This document shows positions 1-8,923 of a DNA stretch of 64,000 nt, in pieces (position 1 is the first letter of the stretch; every line of letters begins with the position of its first letter). Position numbers and translations under genes: made by a program. The notes under the pieces are model-generated. The model saw only the letters and a program-made list of their open reading frames with translations. It made no database searches and was not told where the DNA came from. This DNA is from Paenibacillus oceani (GTDB taxonomy: Bacteria > Bacillota > Bacilli > Paenibacillales > NBRC-103111), in assembly GCF_014705615.1 (NCBI RefSeq), contig NZ_JACXJA010000003.1:310001-374000 (forward strand), given 5' to 3'.

Positions 1-64
1 CTTCTCATATAGGCTCAGTCAAGCATTCAGGCACGTGGAGGACGTTATGAAGGGAGGAGTTACG

Positions 65-1228
65 GTGAGCGAACGGCAATCCGGTTTGCGCTTCGATATT
101 TATGAACGCGTTCATCTGCCGGACGAAGTACCTGCCATCCATGAACTGGATGAGGTCGAATTGACTCCGCAAATCCAGGTCGCAATAGAAGGCGATCAGG
201 CTGTTGTAAGAGGATGCTTGCTCTTGACCGGTTCCTACTCGGGACAAGCGGGAGCGGAGACCCGGAACGGGGTGGCTCTTGAGCATACGATCCCGGTGGA
301 GATTACGCTTCCGGTCAGCCGGATTCGGAGTGTGGAGGACATTTCCGTCTCGATCGATAATTTCGACGTCGACTTGTTAGCCCCGAACAGTCTGAACGTA
401 ACGGGCGTACTGTCGTTAAACGGAATCGAGATGGTGTCCGGCGATGCGGATACGTGGAGAGAGGAGGAAGAGGTCGTATTTATCCACGAAAATGAAAGGC
501 CGGACGAGTCGTCCGAGTACGGCGAGTTGGAGCTGCCCTCCAAAGTCGACAGCCCGCCGGTCTCGCATGCGATTCCCGATATACCGGCGGCTCCCGTATT
601 TGCTGCGGTGCCTCCGCCGAATTCCGGGGAAGCGGAGCAGCCCGAGAGCCCGGCCGCCGAAGCGACGGTCCGCCGCGATCAACTGCCGGATGATACGTAC
701 GACGATTACGAGGCGCTTGAGCAGTATGACGACGCATCAGCATCGGCACCGGCACCTTCGGACGAAGAGGAAGAAGCGGTGGAAGCATCGGCTCCGGAAG
801 ATAAGGAGTTGAAGATCGCGTTTGGCAGCAAAAAAGGCGAAGCCGGCCCGTCAATCGATCTGAAGTCGTATGCCGGCAAAAGCGACGATTACCGGAGGAC
901 CGGAGCTCCGCCCGCTCAGGAGCAGGCCGCGGCGCCGAGCGCGACAAGCTCGCTGTTCCGCAACGGCCGAAGCTTCCGCAGCGAGCCGGAGCCGATCCCG
1001 GAACCGGTGCCGGAATCGGGCGCAGCCGATGTGCTTGAATGGAAAAATCTGTTCCTTTCCTCCAGCGAGGAGCAGCAGTTCCGCAAGGTGCGGCTCTGTA
1101 TCGTACATAAAGACGACACGGTGGAGTCGATCGCCAAAAAGTACGATCGCAAGCCGCAGGAAATCCGGTTGTACAACAGCTTGAGCGATCAGGAAGTGAC
1201 GGAAGGCCAAGTGATTTATATCCCCTGA
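65..1228 (+). CDS. spoVID: Stage VI sporulation protein D (spore coat morphogenesis, LysM)
   Basis: SpoVID drives encasement of the forespore by coat proteins; its LysM and N-terminal regions contact SafA and SpoIVA at the spore surface. The 387-residue product has the family layout: an N-terminal beta-rich domain (about 1-130), a long acidic Pro/Glu/Ala-rich linker, and a C-terminal LysM domain (about 341-387, starting KVRLCIVHKDD and ending GQVIYIP). I chose the GTG at 65 because an AGGGAGG site lies seven bases upstream and VSERQSGLRF aligns with the start of B. subtilis SpoVID; an in-frame GTG at 35 and ATG at 47 also exist. It lies upstream of valS as in Bacillus, but the usual partner ysxE does not follow. 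Another coat protein carrying LysM is possible but less likely given synteny. Confidence 0.88.
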   Translation: MSERQSGLRFDIYERVHLPDEVPAIHELDEVELTPQIQVAIEGDQAVVRGCLLLTGSYSGQAGAETRNGVALEHTIPVEITLPVSRIRSVEDISVSIDNFDVDLLAPNSLNVTGVLSLNGIEMVSGDADTWREEEEVVFIHENERPDESSEYGELELPSKVDSPPVSHAIPDIPAAPVFAAVPPPNSGEAEQPESPAAEATVRRDQLPDDTYDDYEALEQYDDASASAPAPSDEEEEAVEASAPEDKELKIAFGSKKGEAGPSIDLKSYAGKSDDYRRTGAPPAQEQAAAPSATSSLFRNGRSFRSEPEPIPEPVPESGAADVLEWKNLFLSSSEEQQFRKVRLCIVHKDDTVESIAKKYDRKPQEIRLYNSLSDQEVTEGQVIYIP

Positions 1229-1250
1229 CGAGGGGCAACCGGCAATAGCA

Positions 1251-1299
1251 AATAAAGCGTCCCACGGTCCGCTTGGCGGCACCGGAGGGACGCTTTATT
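1251..1299 (+). terminator. Intrinsic terminator after spoVID
   Basis: A perfect 13-base inverted repeat (AATAAAGCGTCCC paired with GGGACGCTTTATT) starts 22 bases after the spoVID stop. The A-rich left arm and T-rich right arm would let it work in both directions, so it may also end the small minus-strand gene downstream. Confidence 0.8.
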
Positions 1300-1448
1300 A
1301 TAGGCAAGCGCACGTGCGCGGCGGGAAACGGATCGACCTTGCGCAAGCAAGGCCGGAGTTCATCGGATCACTTCGTATGCATGCCAATCCCAATGTTAAT
1401 GCCAATTGCCGGAGCACGATAATGATCAAGCGACCGCACCCTGGAGGC

Positions 1449-1613
1449 TCAATACACGTTAAGCAGAAAACCGAGATAAATCATAAACAAGGCGAACAAA
1501 ATAAAGACGTCGAGTCCGGTCGGCAGCAGCAACGTCCGCACGAACTGAACGCAAATAAGCGGAAAAATAACCCCTTTTACAGAATAACGGATTTTCCACC
1601 ACCATTTATCCAT
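1449..1613 (-). CDS. Small hydrophobic membrane protein, 54 residues
   Basis: This short reading frame begins MDKWWWKIRYSVKGVIF and ends LLNVY. It has two hydrophobic stretches, about residues 14-30 and 34-52, separated by a Pro-Thr-Gly-Leu-Asp turn, with basic residues near the N-terminus, so it looks like a helical hairpin in the membrane. A GGGGTGA ribosome binding site sits about seven bases before the ATG on the minus strand, and the reading direction faces the bidirectional terminator at 1251-1299. Codon choice resembles the neighbouring genes. I do not recognise a named family. The chance that a noncoding stretch would give a site, start and two clean membrane segments seems low, but this is inference. 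Confidence 0.6.
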   Translation of the reverse strand: MDKWWWKIRYSVKGVIFPLICVQFVRTLLLPTGLDVFILFALFMIYLGFLLNVY

Positions 1614-1942
1614 CGATGCTTCACCCCGATTTCCTCATTCTTGCGCATACAAGCGAACGATCTGGTCCGATACAGAAGAAGCCGCCGGCCCAAAGACCTC
1701 TCCCGGTGCAAGTAAGACCGCTGTGCGGGAGGCAGGCTTTTCTTGCGAGCAGAAAGTGTTCGGCAGTGCCGAAACCCCATTCTTTCTTCGCTCCTAAAAT
1801 ATGTCGGTTCGCCCGAATTGCTCCTTATTCCAGTGTATGAACCCTCGTCCGTTGGTTATGCTGATGCTATACCGTTATATTTCGCCGGACCGGATGCCGG
1901 AGTTAGGGGCGATGGGAAATCCCGGAAGCGGAGGAGAAGGCT
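1614..1942. other. Gap without a convincing gene
   Basis: No reading frame here has a ribosome binding site together with protein-like composition. It occupies part of the place held by ysxE (spore coat gene) in B. subtilis. The region before 1613 on the minus strand would hold the promoter of the small membrane gene, but no clear promoter was seen. Confidence 0.5.
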
Positions 1943-2041
1943 GTGGTTTCGGAGATCCGGTTGATGGAACAGGCGGTCTGGATTACGCTGCTGATCGTCC
2001 TGATCGTTTACGTGGTCAAGCAGATGATGAAGCGGGACTAA
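1943..2041 (+). CDS. Possible 32-residue single-pass membrane peptide
   Basis: GTG-initiated frame whose product has a short polar start, then a hydrophobic run (about residues 10-26, AVWITLLIVLIVYVV) and a basic tail KQMMKRD. A GGAGGAG site precedes the GTG by about six bases; an internal ATG at 1964 could also serve. The arrangement is typical of small single-span membrane proteins, but the frame is short and could be chance. No family is recognised. It ends 25 bases before the valS promoter. Confidence 0.38.
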   Translation: MVSEIRLMEQAVWITLLIVLIVYVVKQMMKRD

Positions 2042-2065
2042 AGCGAAGACTTGCGCGGAAGTGCA

Positions 2066-2094
2066 TTGACTCGGAGCCGCAAAATGATTAATAT
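2066..2094 (+). promoter_or_regulatory. Sigma-A promoter of the valS T-box transcript
   Basis: TTGACT and TAATAT are separated by 17 bases, giving a predicted start near 2101 and a leader of about 410 bases before valS. Confidence 0.65.
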
Positions 2095-2142
2095 ATAGGG
2101 TATAAATCTCCGGAACTTGCTTGGCAATGCCGCAGATGACGG

Positions 2143-2226
2143 AGTCACTTTCGATGCATAGTCAAACGACATTGAAAGGGAGTAATTCACTTTCAAGTTA
2201 TAGTCAAACGACATTGAAAGGGAGTA
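2143..2226 (+). repeat. Tandem 42-base duplication in the valS leader
   Basis: Two head-to-tail copies with period 42 share a 27-base core at 2158-2184 and 2200-2226. The core contains the 5' strand of T-box stem I (GAC then AGGG, followed by AGTA), so the duplication provides two alternative left strands for the same helix. The second copy, next to the rest of stem I, is assumed to be the functional one. Confidence 0.75.
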
Positions 2227-2471
2227 GTAGACAGCCAACCCTTCAGAGAGCGGTCTGTAATTCGCTGAGAGGAGCCGCAGGATGTAACTGTCGAAGTCGC
2301 CCTGGAGTCGCCGGATATCCGGCCGGCCGCAGCCGTTATCCTGCTCGAGTGTCGCGCCCTGCACGTTGCTTTTATCGTAAACGGATAAATGGTCAACAGC
2401 GGTGAGGGTGCGGAATAAAGGTGGTACCACGGAAGCGATGCCTTTCGTCCTTTGCGGCGGAAGGCTTTTTT
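2203..2471 (+). promoter_or_regulatory. T-box riboswitch, valine-specific
   Basis: T-box leaders read uncharged tRNA and let transcription pass an intrinsic terminator. Visible parts, in order: stem I left strand with AGTA (2210-2226); the AGAGAGCGG segment; a specifier region GAAGTCGCC with valine codon GTC at 2296-2298; stem I right strand CCCT...GTC (2300-2309); the T-box core AAAGGTGGTACCACGG (2418-2433), whose TGGT would pair with an ACCA tRNA 3' end; and a terminator hairpin (about 2440-2465) followed by a T run to 2471. The valine codon agrees with the downstream gene being valyl-tRNA synthetase. Confidence 0.93.
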
Positions 2472-2511
2472 GTATGCTTTTGATGACTTGCGGACAAACG
2501 GGAGGTTTTGA

Positions 2512-5190
2512 ATGATGACAGATATACAGGAAACGAAAACAGCGCCGTCGGTATCGATGCCGACTACGTACGATCCGAAAGCGGCGGAATCGAAATGGTA
2601 TGACTACTGGTTGAAATCGGGAATTTTCGAAGCGGGGAAGCGGCCGGACGCCCAGCCGTATACGATCGTTATCCCGCCTCCTAACGTAACGGGCATGCTC
2701 CATATCGGCCACGCGCTCGATTGCACGCTGCAGGATATTATGATTCGCCTGAAGCGGATGCAGGGCTACGATGCGTTATGGCTGCCGGGCACCGACCATG
2801 CCGGCATTTCCACGCAGACCAAGGTGGAGCAGAAGCTGCGAGGCGAAGGCGTCTCCCGTCACGATCTGGGCCGGGAAGCGTTCCTGGAGAAAGTATGGGA
2901 GTGGAAAGAGCTTTACGCGAATACGATTCACGAGCAGTGGGCAAAGGTCGGCTTCTCGCTCGATTATTCCCGCGAGCGCTTTACGCTGGACGAAGGGTTG
3001 TCCCGGGCGGTACGCGAAGTGTTCGTCAAGCTGTACGAAAAAGGGCTGATCTACCGCGGCAACCGGATTATTAACTGGGACCCTGCGGCGCGCACCGCCT
3101 TGTCGGACATCGAGGTCGAGCACAAGGAAGTGCAGGGCGCGCTGTACCATCTCCAATATCCGCTTAAGGACGGCAGCGGCCATATCACGGTCGCTACGAC
3201 GCGTCCCGAAACGATGCTGGGCGATACCGCGGTTGCGGTTCATCCGGACGACGAGCGCTATAAGGACATGATCGGCAAAATGCTCGTTCTGCCGGTGATC
3301 GGCCGCGAAATTCCGGTCGTAGCCGACGAATATGTCGATAAGGAGTTCGGCAGCGGGGCCGTTAAAATAACGCCGGCCCACGATCCGAACGACTTCGAGG
3401 TCGGCCAGCGCCACAGCCTGCCGCAAATTCTCGTCATGGACGAATCGGGCGTCATGAACGGCGAAGCCGGTCCGTACGAAGGGATGGATCGTTTCGAATG
3501 CCGCAAGAAGCTCGTTCAAGATTTGAAAGACCAGGGCGTGCTGGCCAAAATCGAGGAGCATATCCACCAGGTCGGCCATAGCGAGCGCACCGGCGCGGTC
3601 GTTGAACCGTACTTGTCGACCCAATGGTTCGTCAGCATGAAGCCGCTCGCCGATAAGGCGATCGAAGTGCAGAAGTCCGGCCAAGGCGTCAACTTCGTAC
3701 CCGAGCGGTTCGAGAGAACGTATCTGCAATGGATGGAAAACGTCCGCGACTGGTGCATCTCCCGCCAGCTGTGGTGGGGACACCGGATTCCGGCTTGGTA
3801 CTGCGACGATTGCGGCGGCATTACAGTGGCCCGCGAAGACGCTTCGGCTTGCTCGCATTGCGGCGGATCGCACATCAAGCAGGACGAGGACGTGCTCGAT
3901 ACGTGGTTCAGCTCGGCGCTCTGGCCGTTCTCGACGCTGGGATGGCCGGATCAGACGGCGGATCTGAACAAATTTTTCCCGACCTCGCTGCTCGTTACGG
4001 GCTACGACATTATCCCGTTCTGGGTATCGCGGATGATCTTCAGCTCCTTGGAATTTACCGGACAGAATCCGTTTAAGGACGTGCTCATTCACGGTCTCGT
4101 CCGCGACTCCGAAGGCCGGAAGATGTCCAAGTCGCTCGGCAACGGCGTAGATCCGCTGGAGGTTATCGAGAAATACGGGGCGGATGCGATGAGGTACATG
4201 CTGTCCACGAGCAGCACGCCGGGACAGGACTTGCGCTTCCATTGGGAACGCGTCGAGCAGGCCCGCAACTTTGCCAACAAAATATGGAACGCTTCGCGCT
4301 TCGCGCTTATGAATCTCGAAGGCTTCACGCTGGCGGATATGGATCTGAGCGGCGAGCTGCGCACCGCGGACCGCTGGATATTGCACCGCCTGAACGAGAC
4401 GGCGAGAGAAGTAACCCGTCTGATGGACCAATACGAGTTCGGGGAAACGGGCCGGATGTTGTACAACTTCATCTGGGACGATCTGTGCGATTGGTACATC
4501 GAATTCGCCAAGCTGTCGCTGTACGGCGACGATGCCGCCGCGAAGAAGACGACGCAATCGGTGCTTGCTTATGTGCTGGACCGGACGCAGCGGCTCATCC
4601 ATCCGTTCATGCCGTTCATCAGCGAGGAAATCTGGCAGCATCTGCCGCACGAAGGTGATACGATCGTATTGGCCGAATGGCCGGTATACGACGCCAAGTG
4701 GGAAGCGCCGGATGCCGTAGCGGAGATGAACCTGCTCATGGACATCATCCGTGCGGTACGGAATATCCGGGCCGAAGTCAATGTGCCGATGGGCAAAAAG
4801 GTCGAGCTGGTCGTCCGGGCCGCGAATGCCGAGGCGCTTTCGATTTTGCTGCGCAACGAAGCTTACGTCAGCCGGTTCTGCAATACCTCTAGCCTTGCGA
4901 TGGGCGCCGATCTGCCGCATCCGGAGAAGGCGATGACCGCTGTCGTGACCGGGGCGGAGCTGTTCCTGCCGCTGGCCGGCCTGATCGACATCTCCCAGGA
5001 AGTGGCGCGGCTCGAAAAAGAAATCCAGACGTTGACCGCCGAAGTGGAACGGGTCGACAAAAAGCTTGCCAACGAAGGCTTCGTAGCGAAAGCGCCGGCC
5101 AAAGTGATTGAGGAAGAAAAAGCGAAGCGGAGCGATTACGCCGACAAGCGGGAGAAAGTGTTGGCGCGTCTGGCTGAGCTGAAAGGATAA
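2512..5190 (+). CDS. valS: Valyl-tRNA synthetase
   Basis: Class I aminoacyl-tRNA synthetase that charges tRNA-Val in the cytoplasm and edits mischarged threonine. The 892-residue length is normal. Signature HIGH lies at residues 64-67 within [15 protein letters not shown], and KMSKS at 537-541. The editing (CP1) domain lies between about 200 and 400, containing [17 protein letters not shown], and two zinc-type Cys clusters are visible (YCDDCGG and ACSHCGG). An anticodon-binding region follows, then a C-terminal coiled coil from about 825. GGGAGG precedes tandem ATGs at 2512 and 2515, either of which may start translation. Expression is controlled by the valine T-box directly upstream. Confidence 0.98.
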   Translation: MMTDIQETKTAPSVSMPTTYDPKAAESKWYDYWLKSGIFEAGKRPDAQPYTIVIPPPNVTGMLHIGHALDCTLQDIMIRLKRMQGYDALWLPGTDHAGISTQTKVEQKLRGEGVSRHDLGREAFLEKVWEWKELYANTIHEQWAKVGFSLDYSRERFTLDEGLSRAVREVFVKLYEKGLIYRGNRIINWDPAARTALSDIEVEHKEVQGALYHLQYPLKDGSGHITVATTRPETMLGDTAVAVHPDDERYKDMIGKMLVLPVIGREIPVVADEYVDKEFGSGAVKITPAHDPNDFEVGQRHSLPQILVMDESGVMNGEAGPYEGMDRFECRKKLVQDLKDQGVLAKIEEHIHQVGHSERTGAVVEPYLSTQWFVSMKPLADKAIEVQKSGQGVNFVPERFERTYLQWMENVRDWCISRQLWWGHRIPAWYCDDCGGITVAREDASACSHCGGSHIKQDEDVLDTWFSSALWPFSTLGWPDQTADLNKFFPTSLLVTGYDIIPFWVSRMIFSSLEFTGQNPFKDVLIHGLVRDSEGRKMSKSLGNGVDPLEVIEKYGADAMRYMLSTSSTPGQDLRFHWERVEQARNFANKIWNASRFALMNLEGFTLADMDLSGELRTADRWILHRLNETAREVTRLMDQYEFGETGRMLYNFIWDDLCDWYIEFAKLSLYGDDAAAKKTTQSVLAYVLDRTQRLIHPFMPFISEEIWQHLPHEGDTIVLAEWPVYDAKWEAPDAVAEMNLLMDIIRAVRNIRAEVNVPMGKKVELVVRAANAEALSILLRNEAYVSRFCNTSSLAMGADLPHPEKAMTAVVTGAELFLPLAGLIDISQEVARLEKEIQTLTAEVERVDKKLANEGFVAKAPAKVIEEEKAKRSDYADKREKVLARLAELKG

Positions 5191-5250
5191 CGTAAGCGAA
5201 CAGGAAACCGAAGAAGGTGCGGGCAGCCGCATCGATTGGCTTATAATGCA

Positions 5251-5419
5251 AGTTCAAAAAGTCCGGTTTTCAGCACCGAGAAGATGGGATGAAGCTAGGA
5301 AATGAGGAGCGGAGCGTAGTGAAAGCTACGTGAGCACCGGAAGTTCCGGCTGAATTCCATATTCGATGTCGAGTAAGCTTTCGGATCGGCTTCGTGATCA
5401 AAAGTGGACTTTTTGAACT
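5251..5419 (+). repeat. MITE-like element, tandem copy 1
   Basis: 169-base noncoding element with perfect 14-base terminal inverted repeats (AGTTCAAAAAGTCC). It contains an internal palindrome CCGGAAGTTCCGG and a GTAG/CTAC hairpin. TATA precedes it at 5242-5245. It has no coding capacity, as expected of a nonautonomous element. Confidence 0.8.
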
Positions 5420-5434
5420 ACCTCTTAAAGTGCG

Positions 5435-5603
5435 AGTTCAAAAAGTCCGGTTTTCAGCACCGAGAAGATGGGATGAAGCTAGGAAATGAGGAGTGGAGCG
5501 TAGTGAAAGCTACGTGAGCACCGGAAGTTCCGGCTGAATTCCATATTCGATGTCGAGTAAGCTTTCGGATGTGCTTCGTGATCAAAAGTGGACTTTTTGA
5601 ACT
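5435..5603 (+). repeat. MITE-like element, tandem copy 2
   Basis: 169-base copy in the same direction, 184 bases downstream of copy 1 and differing from it by only a few bases, with the same perfect 14-base terminal inverted repeats. The 15-base spacer reads ACCTCTTAAAGTGCG, in which the flanking TATA is altered to TTAA. Confidence 0.8.
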
Positions 5604-5618
5604 ACCTCTTATAATGCA

Positions 5619-5788
5619 AGTTCAAAAAGTCCGGTTTTCAGCACCGAGAAGATGGGATGAAGCTAGGAAATGAGGAGCGGAGCGTAGTGAAAGCTACGTG
5701 AGCACCGGAAGTTCCGGCTGAATTCCATATTCGATGTCGAATAGGCTTCCTGTATCTGCTTCGTGATCAAAAGTGGACTTTTTGAACA
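5619..5788 (+). repeat. MITE-like element, tandem copy 3
   Basis: 170-base copy at the same 184-base period. It differs more from copies 1 and 2 near its right end (TAGGCTTCCTGTATCTGC) and resembles the copy at 25548 there. Its right terminus has one mismatch (GAACA instead of GAACT). TATA follows at 5795-5798. Confidence 0.78.
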
Positions 5789-5907
5789 ACCTCTTATACG
5801 GAACGGTCTGCGGATGCGGTAAGGCGTCTTGCAGGCCGTTTTCCCGGAAATGGACCGATAACCATCAATTTCGCTGTACAATTTCATATAGTAAAGGGAT
5901 GAGACGT

Positions 5908-7284
5908 ATGAATGGCTCGACGGACAACTTGGCGGCATCGTTTCTTACGGCGGACGAAGCGGTCGACTGGATCACGGGACGGATGAAGTTCGGCATTCGT
6001 CCGGGGATGAAACGGATGGAGCTCCTGATGGAGAAGCTCGGCCATCCGCACAGAAGGCTGAAATTCATTCATGTCGCCGGCACGAACGGCAAAGGCTCAA
6101 CCTGTGCCTATCTGACCAATACGCTTCACCGCTGCGGCTACGATGTGGGCACGTTCACTTCTCCGTATATCGAGCGTTACCAGAACCGCATCCAGTATAA
6201 CGGCCGGGACATCGACGACGAGTCGCTGGTTGCGCTGACGAACGAAGTGAAGCCGATCTTCGATGAAATTGCCGAGTCCGAGTGGGGCGCTCCTACGATG
6301 TTCGAGCTGTCGACCGCGATCGCGATTTTGTATTTCGCCAAGGTGGCGTACCCGGATTTCGTCGTATGGGAGACAGGACTTGGCGGCAGGCTCGATTCGA
6401 CCAATGTCGTCACCCCGATCGTCTCGGTTATTACGAACGTCGGCCACGATCATATGGAAATTCTCGGCGACAGTTTAACGAAGGTGGCGGAAGAGAAGGC
6501 TGGGATTATCAAGCCGGGCGTACCGGTCGTCAGTGCGGTCGAGCAGTCCGAAGCCGTAGAAGTGATCCGCAGAACGGCGGCTGAACGCAAGACTACGCTG
6601 TACTTGCTGGGCGAGGCGTTCCGATACGAGACGGTGCAGGCGGAGCTGGATTTGCAAACGATCTCTTTTACCGGACCTTTCCGCAACCTGGAGCGTGTGG
6701 ACATTACGCTGAACGGCGCGCATCAGCAGAAAAATGCCGCTGTGGCCCTCATGACGCTGGAGGTGCTGCGGCAGTATTACGCGGTCGTCCAGGACGACGA
6801 GCCGTTGTACGAGGGGATACGGTCGGCCCAGTGGCCCGGACGGCTCGAGATGGTTTCCCGTTCCCCGCGGATGCTGCTCGACGGGGCTCATAATCCGGAA
6901 GGAGCGGCAACGCTCGCGGAAGCGCTCCGTTCCGTCTACCGGTACGAGAAGCTGCATATGATGATCGCCATGATGCCGACGAAGCAGCATGAAGAAGTGC
7001 TGCGTCATTTGCTCCCGCTCGCCGATTCGCTGATCGTAACCGAGCCCGACTTTTTCAAAAAGGCGGAGGCCGGCGTATTGGCGGATCTGGCAAGAAGCAC
7101 GCTGGCGGAGCAAAACAACAAATCGATTGACATCACAGTGGAACCGGACTGGAAACAAGCGCTGAAGCTGCTGAAGGACCGGACCGGTTCCGAGGAACTG
7201 GCCGTCGTAACCGGAACGCTGTATTTGATCTCCGATGTGCGATCCTGGATGCTGTACGGCAAAGATTCTGACAAAGGCTGGTGA
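5908..7284 (+). CDS. folC: Folylpolyglutamate synthase / dihydrofolate synthase
   Basis: Adds glutamate to dihydropteroate and folates using ATP, in the cytoplasm. The 458-residue product has the Mur-ligase fold: the ATP loop GTNGKGS at residues 58-64, the family motif [11 protein letters not shown], and DGAHNPEGA in the C-terminal domain. The start at 5908 is preceded by AAAGGGA eight bases upstream; the in-frame ATG at 5899 is too close to that site, and the frame extends back to 5773 inside the MITE without support. It overlaps murC by four bases (GTGA), so the two are likely translated together. Confidence 0.96.
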   Translation: MNGSTDNLAASFLTADEAVDWITGRMKFGIRPGMKRMELLMEKLGHPHRRLKFIHVAGTNGKGSTCAYLTNTLHRCGYDVGTFTSPYIERYQNRIQYNGRDIDDESLVALTNEVKPIFDEIAESEWGAPTMFELSTAIAILYFAKVAYPDFVVWETGLGGRLDSTNVVTPIVSVITNVGHDHMEILGDSLTKVAEEKAGIIKPGVPVVSAVEQSEAVEVIRRTAAERKTTLYLLGEAFRYETVQAELDLQTISFTGPFRNLERVDITLNGAHQQKNAAVALMTLEVLRQYYAVVQDDEPLYEGIRSAQWPGRLEMVSRSPRMLLDGAHNPEGAATLAEALRSVYRYEKLHMMIAMMPTKQHEEVLRHLLPLADSLIVTEPDFFKKAEAGVLADLARSTLAEQNNKSIDITVEPDWKQALKLLKDRTGSEELAVVTGTLYLISDVRSWMLYGKDSDKGW

Positions 7285-8678
7285 GCGCGGGCGTGAATAC
7301 GACGGAGCACGTGCATTTTATCGGTATTGGCGGCTATGGAATGAGCGCGATTGCCAAGGTGATGCTCGAGATGGGCTACCGAGTGACAGGATCGGATCTG
7401 GCCAGCCAGGAACTGACCGAGAAGCTGGCGGCCAAAGGGGCCCGGGTGTATATCGGACATGAAGCGAGTCATGTGCAGGGGGCGGACGTCGTCGTGTATT
7501 CGACCGCCTTGTCGAAGGACAATGTGGAGATCGCCGCCGCGCAGCAGCTGAATATCCCGATCCTGCACCGTTCGCAGATGTTGGCCAGACTGATGGAATC
7601 GCGCAAAGGCGTCGCCGTTGCCGGGGCGCACGGGAAAACGACGACGACTTCGATGATCTCGCTCGTTATGGAAGAGTGCGGGCTGGACCCGACCTACATT
7701 ATCGGCGGCGAGATTATGAACGTAGGCAGCAACGCCAAGGCGGGCAGCGGCGAATTCGTCGTGGCGGAAGCGGACGAGAGCGACGGCTCGTTCCTGCAAT
7801 ACCGGCCCAGCTACGCGGTCGTGACGAATATCGAAGCGGATCACCTGGAAAATTACGATGGAGATTTCGGGAAGCTGAAGAAAGCGTACTCGCAGTTTTT
7901 GAGCCAGGTGGCCGGCGGCGGGAAAGCGGTCATCTGCTTCGACGATCCGGATGTGCAGGAAGTGCTGGCAACCGTTTCGGTCGGCACCATTACATTCGGA
8001 CTGGAGGCTGGCGCCGATTACCGGGCGATCGATATTGAGCTCGGCGACCGCCGCGTGACGTTCCAGGTGGAGCATGCGGGAGAGCGGCTCGGGAAGCTGG
8101 AACTGTCGGTGCCGGGGAAGCATAATGTATACAACGCGCTCGCCGCTTACATCGTCTGCCGCGAGGCGGCCGTCCCGTTCGCCGATTTTGCCCGGGCGAT
8201 CAAGCTGTTCCGGGGGGCGAAGCGGAGGTTTCAGGTGCTCGGCGAATCGGACGGCATTCTCGTCATCGACGACTATGCCCACCATCCTACGGAGATTCAA
8301 GCTACGATCAGCGCGGCGAAAGCGACAGGCAAGCGGATCATTGCCGTATTCCAGCCCCAGCGGTATACGCGCACGTATTTTCTGTTCGACCAGTTCAGCC
8401 GTTCGTTCGGCGAAGCGGACGAAGTGATTATCGCCGACATCTATTCGCCGGCTGGAGAGGAGCAGATCGAAGGCATCAGCTCGGAGAAGCTCGTCGAACT
8501 GATCCGGAGCAACAGCAACGAGAACGTCCGCCATATATCGTCGGTCCGCGAAGTGACGGACTTCCTGATTCGGTTCGTGAAGAGCGGAGACCTCGTCCTG
8601 ACGATGGGGGCGGGCGATATATGGAAAGCGTCGCACGCGCTCGCGAGCCGATTGACGGAGCGGAACACCGGCAAGTAG
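7281..8678 (+). CDS. murC: UDP-N-acetylmuramate--L-alanine ligase
   Basis: Cytoplasmic enzyme that attaches L-alanine to UDP-MurNAc, the first peptide step of peptidoglycan precursor synthesis. The 465-residue length is typical. A Rossmann motif GIGGYGMSA is at the N-terminus, the ATP loop GAHGKT at 115-120, ADESDGSF follows, and DDYAHHPTE lies in the C-terminal domain. GTG start at 7281 overlaps the folC stop. The folC-murC pairing differs from B. subtilis, where comC follows folC. A strong terminator follows. Confidence 0.97.
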   Translation: MSAGVNTTEHVHFIGIGGYGMSAIAKVMLEMGYRVTGSDLASQELTEKLAAKGARVYIGHEASHVQGADVVVYSTALSKDNVEIAAAQQLNIPILHRSQMLARLMESRKGVAVAGAHGKTTTTSMISLVMEECGLDPTYIIGGEIMNVGSNAKAGSGEFVVAEADESDGSFLQYRPSYAVVTNIEADHLENYDGDFGKLKKAYSQFLSQVAGGGKAVICFDDPDVQEVLATVSVGTITFGLEAGADYRAIDIELGDRRVTFQVEHAGERLGKLELSVPGKHNVYNALAAYIVCREAAVPFADFARAIKLFRGAKRRFQVLGESDGILVIDDYAHHPTEIQATISAAKATGKRIIAVFQPQRYTRTYFLFDQFSRSFGEADEVIIADIYSPAGEEQIEGISSEKLVELIRSNSNENVRHISSVREVTDFLIRFVKSGDLVLTMGAGDIWKASHALASRLTERNTGK

Positions 8679-8715
8679 GCTTGCCCGGGAGAACGATTCG
8701 CGACGCTCCCCTCTA

Positions 8716-8771
8716 CCAAATAAGCCCCGTGCATCCACGTTCCCAGCCCGGATGCGCGCGGGCTTATTTGG
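8716..8771 (+). terminator. Intrinsic terminator after murC
   Basis: Long hairpin whose arms CCAAATAAGCCC and GGGCTTATTTGG enclose a second paired GCATCC/GGATGC. The symmetrical A-rich and T-rich flanks suggest it can stop transcription from either side. Confidence 0.82.
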
Positions 8772-8791
8772 GTTGGGGTTGGAGAAAAGGA

Positions 8792-8820
8792 TTGCGGCCT
8801 TCATCCGGTTGTGACATAAT
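8792..8820 (+). promoter_or_regulatory. Candidate sigma-A promoter for the DUF4838 gene
   Basis: TTGCGG and CATAAT are 17 bases apart, about 100 bases before the next gene and directly after the murC terminator. Confidence 0.45.
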
Positions 8821-8923
8821 TTTCCTGACACCTTATGTTACCGATAACTCTTGCGGAGATCCGCTGGGTTACGATGGCACAATACGGAGCGCAGGACATT
8901 AAACCGGAAGAAGGGAAAACGAT

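Noticed and set aside
1801-2091. 96-codon plus-strand frame between spoVID and valS
   Set aside because: No convincing site and low-complexity Gly/Asp-rich product; a shorter frame at 1943 with a better site uses another phase.
2776-5232. Long minus-strand open frame (818 codons) opposite valS
   Set aside because: Fully antisense to a complete, motif-bearing valS. High GC at third positions keeps the opposite frame open; the product is Arg/His-rich with no recognisable domain.
5251-5788. CRISPR array
   Set aside because: Repeat units of 169 bases with 15-base near-identical spacers do not fit CRISPR repeat/spacer sizes; the inverted terminal repeats point to a mobile element.
5773-5907. Upstream extension of folC beginning inside the third MITE copy
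   Set aside because: No ribosome binding site, and folate synthase similarity begins after the ATG at 5908.
7005-8831. Long minus-strand open frame (608 codons) opposite folC-murC
   Set aside because: Shadow of two well-supported genes; no start site or family features.
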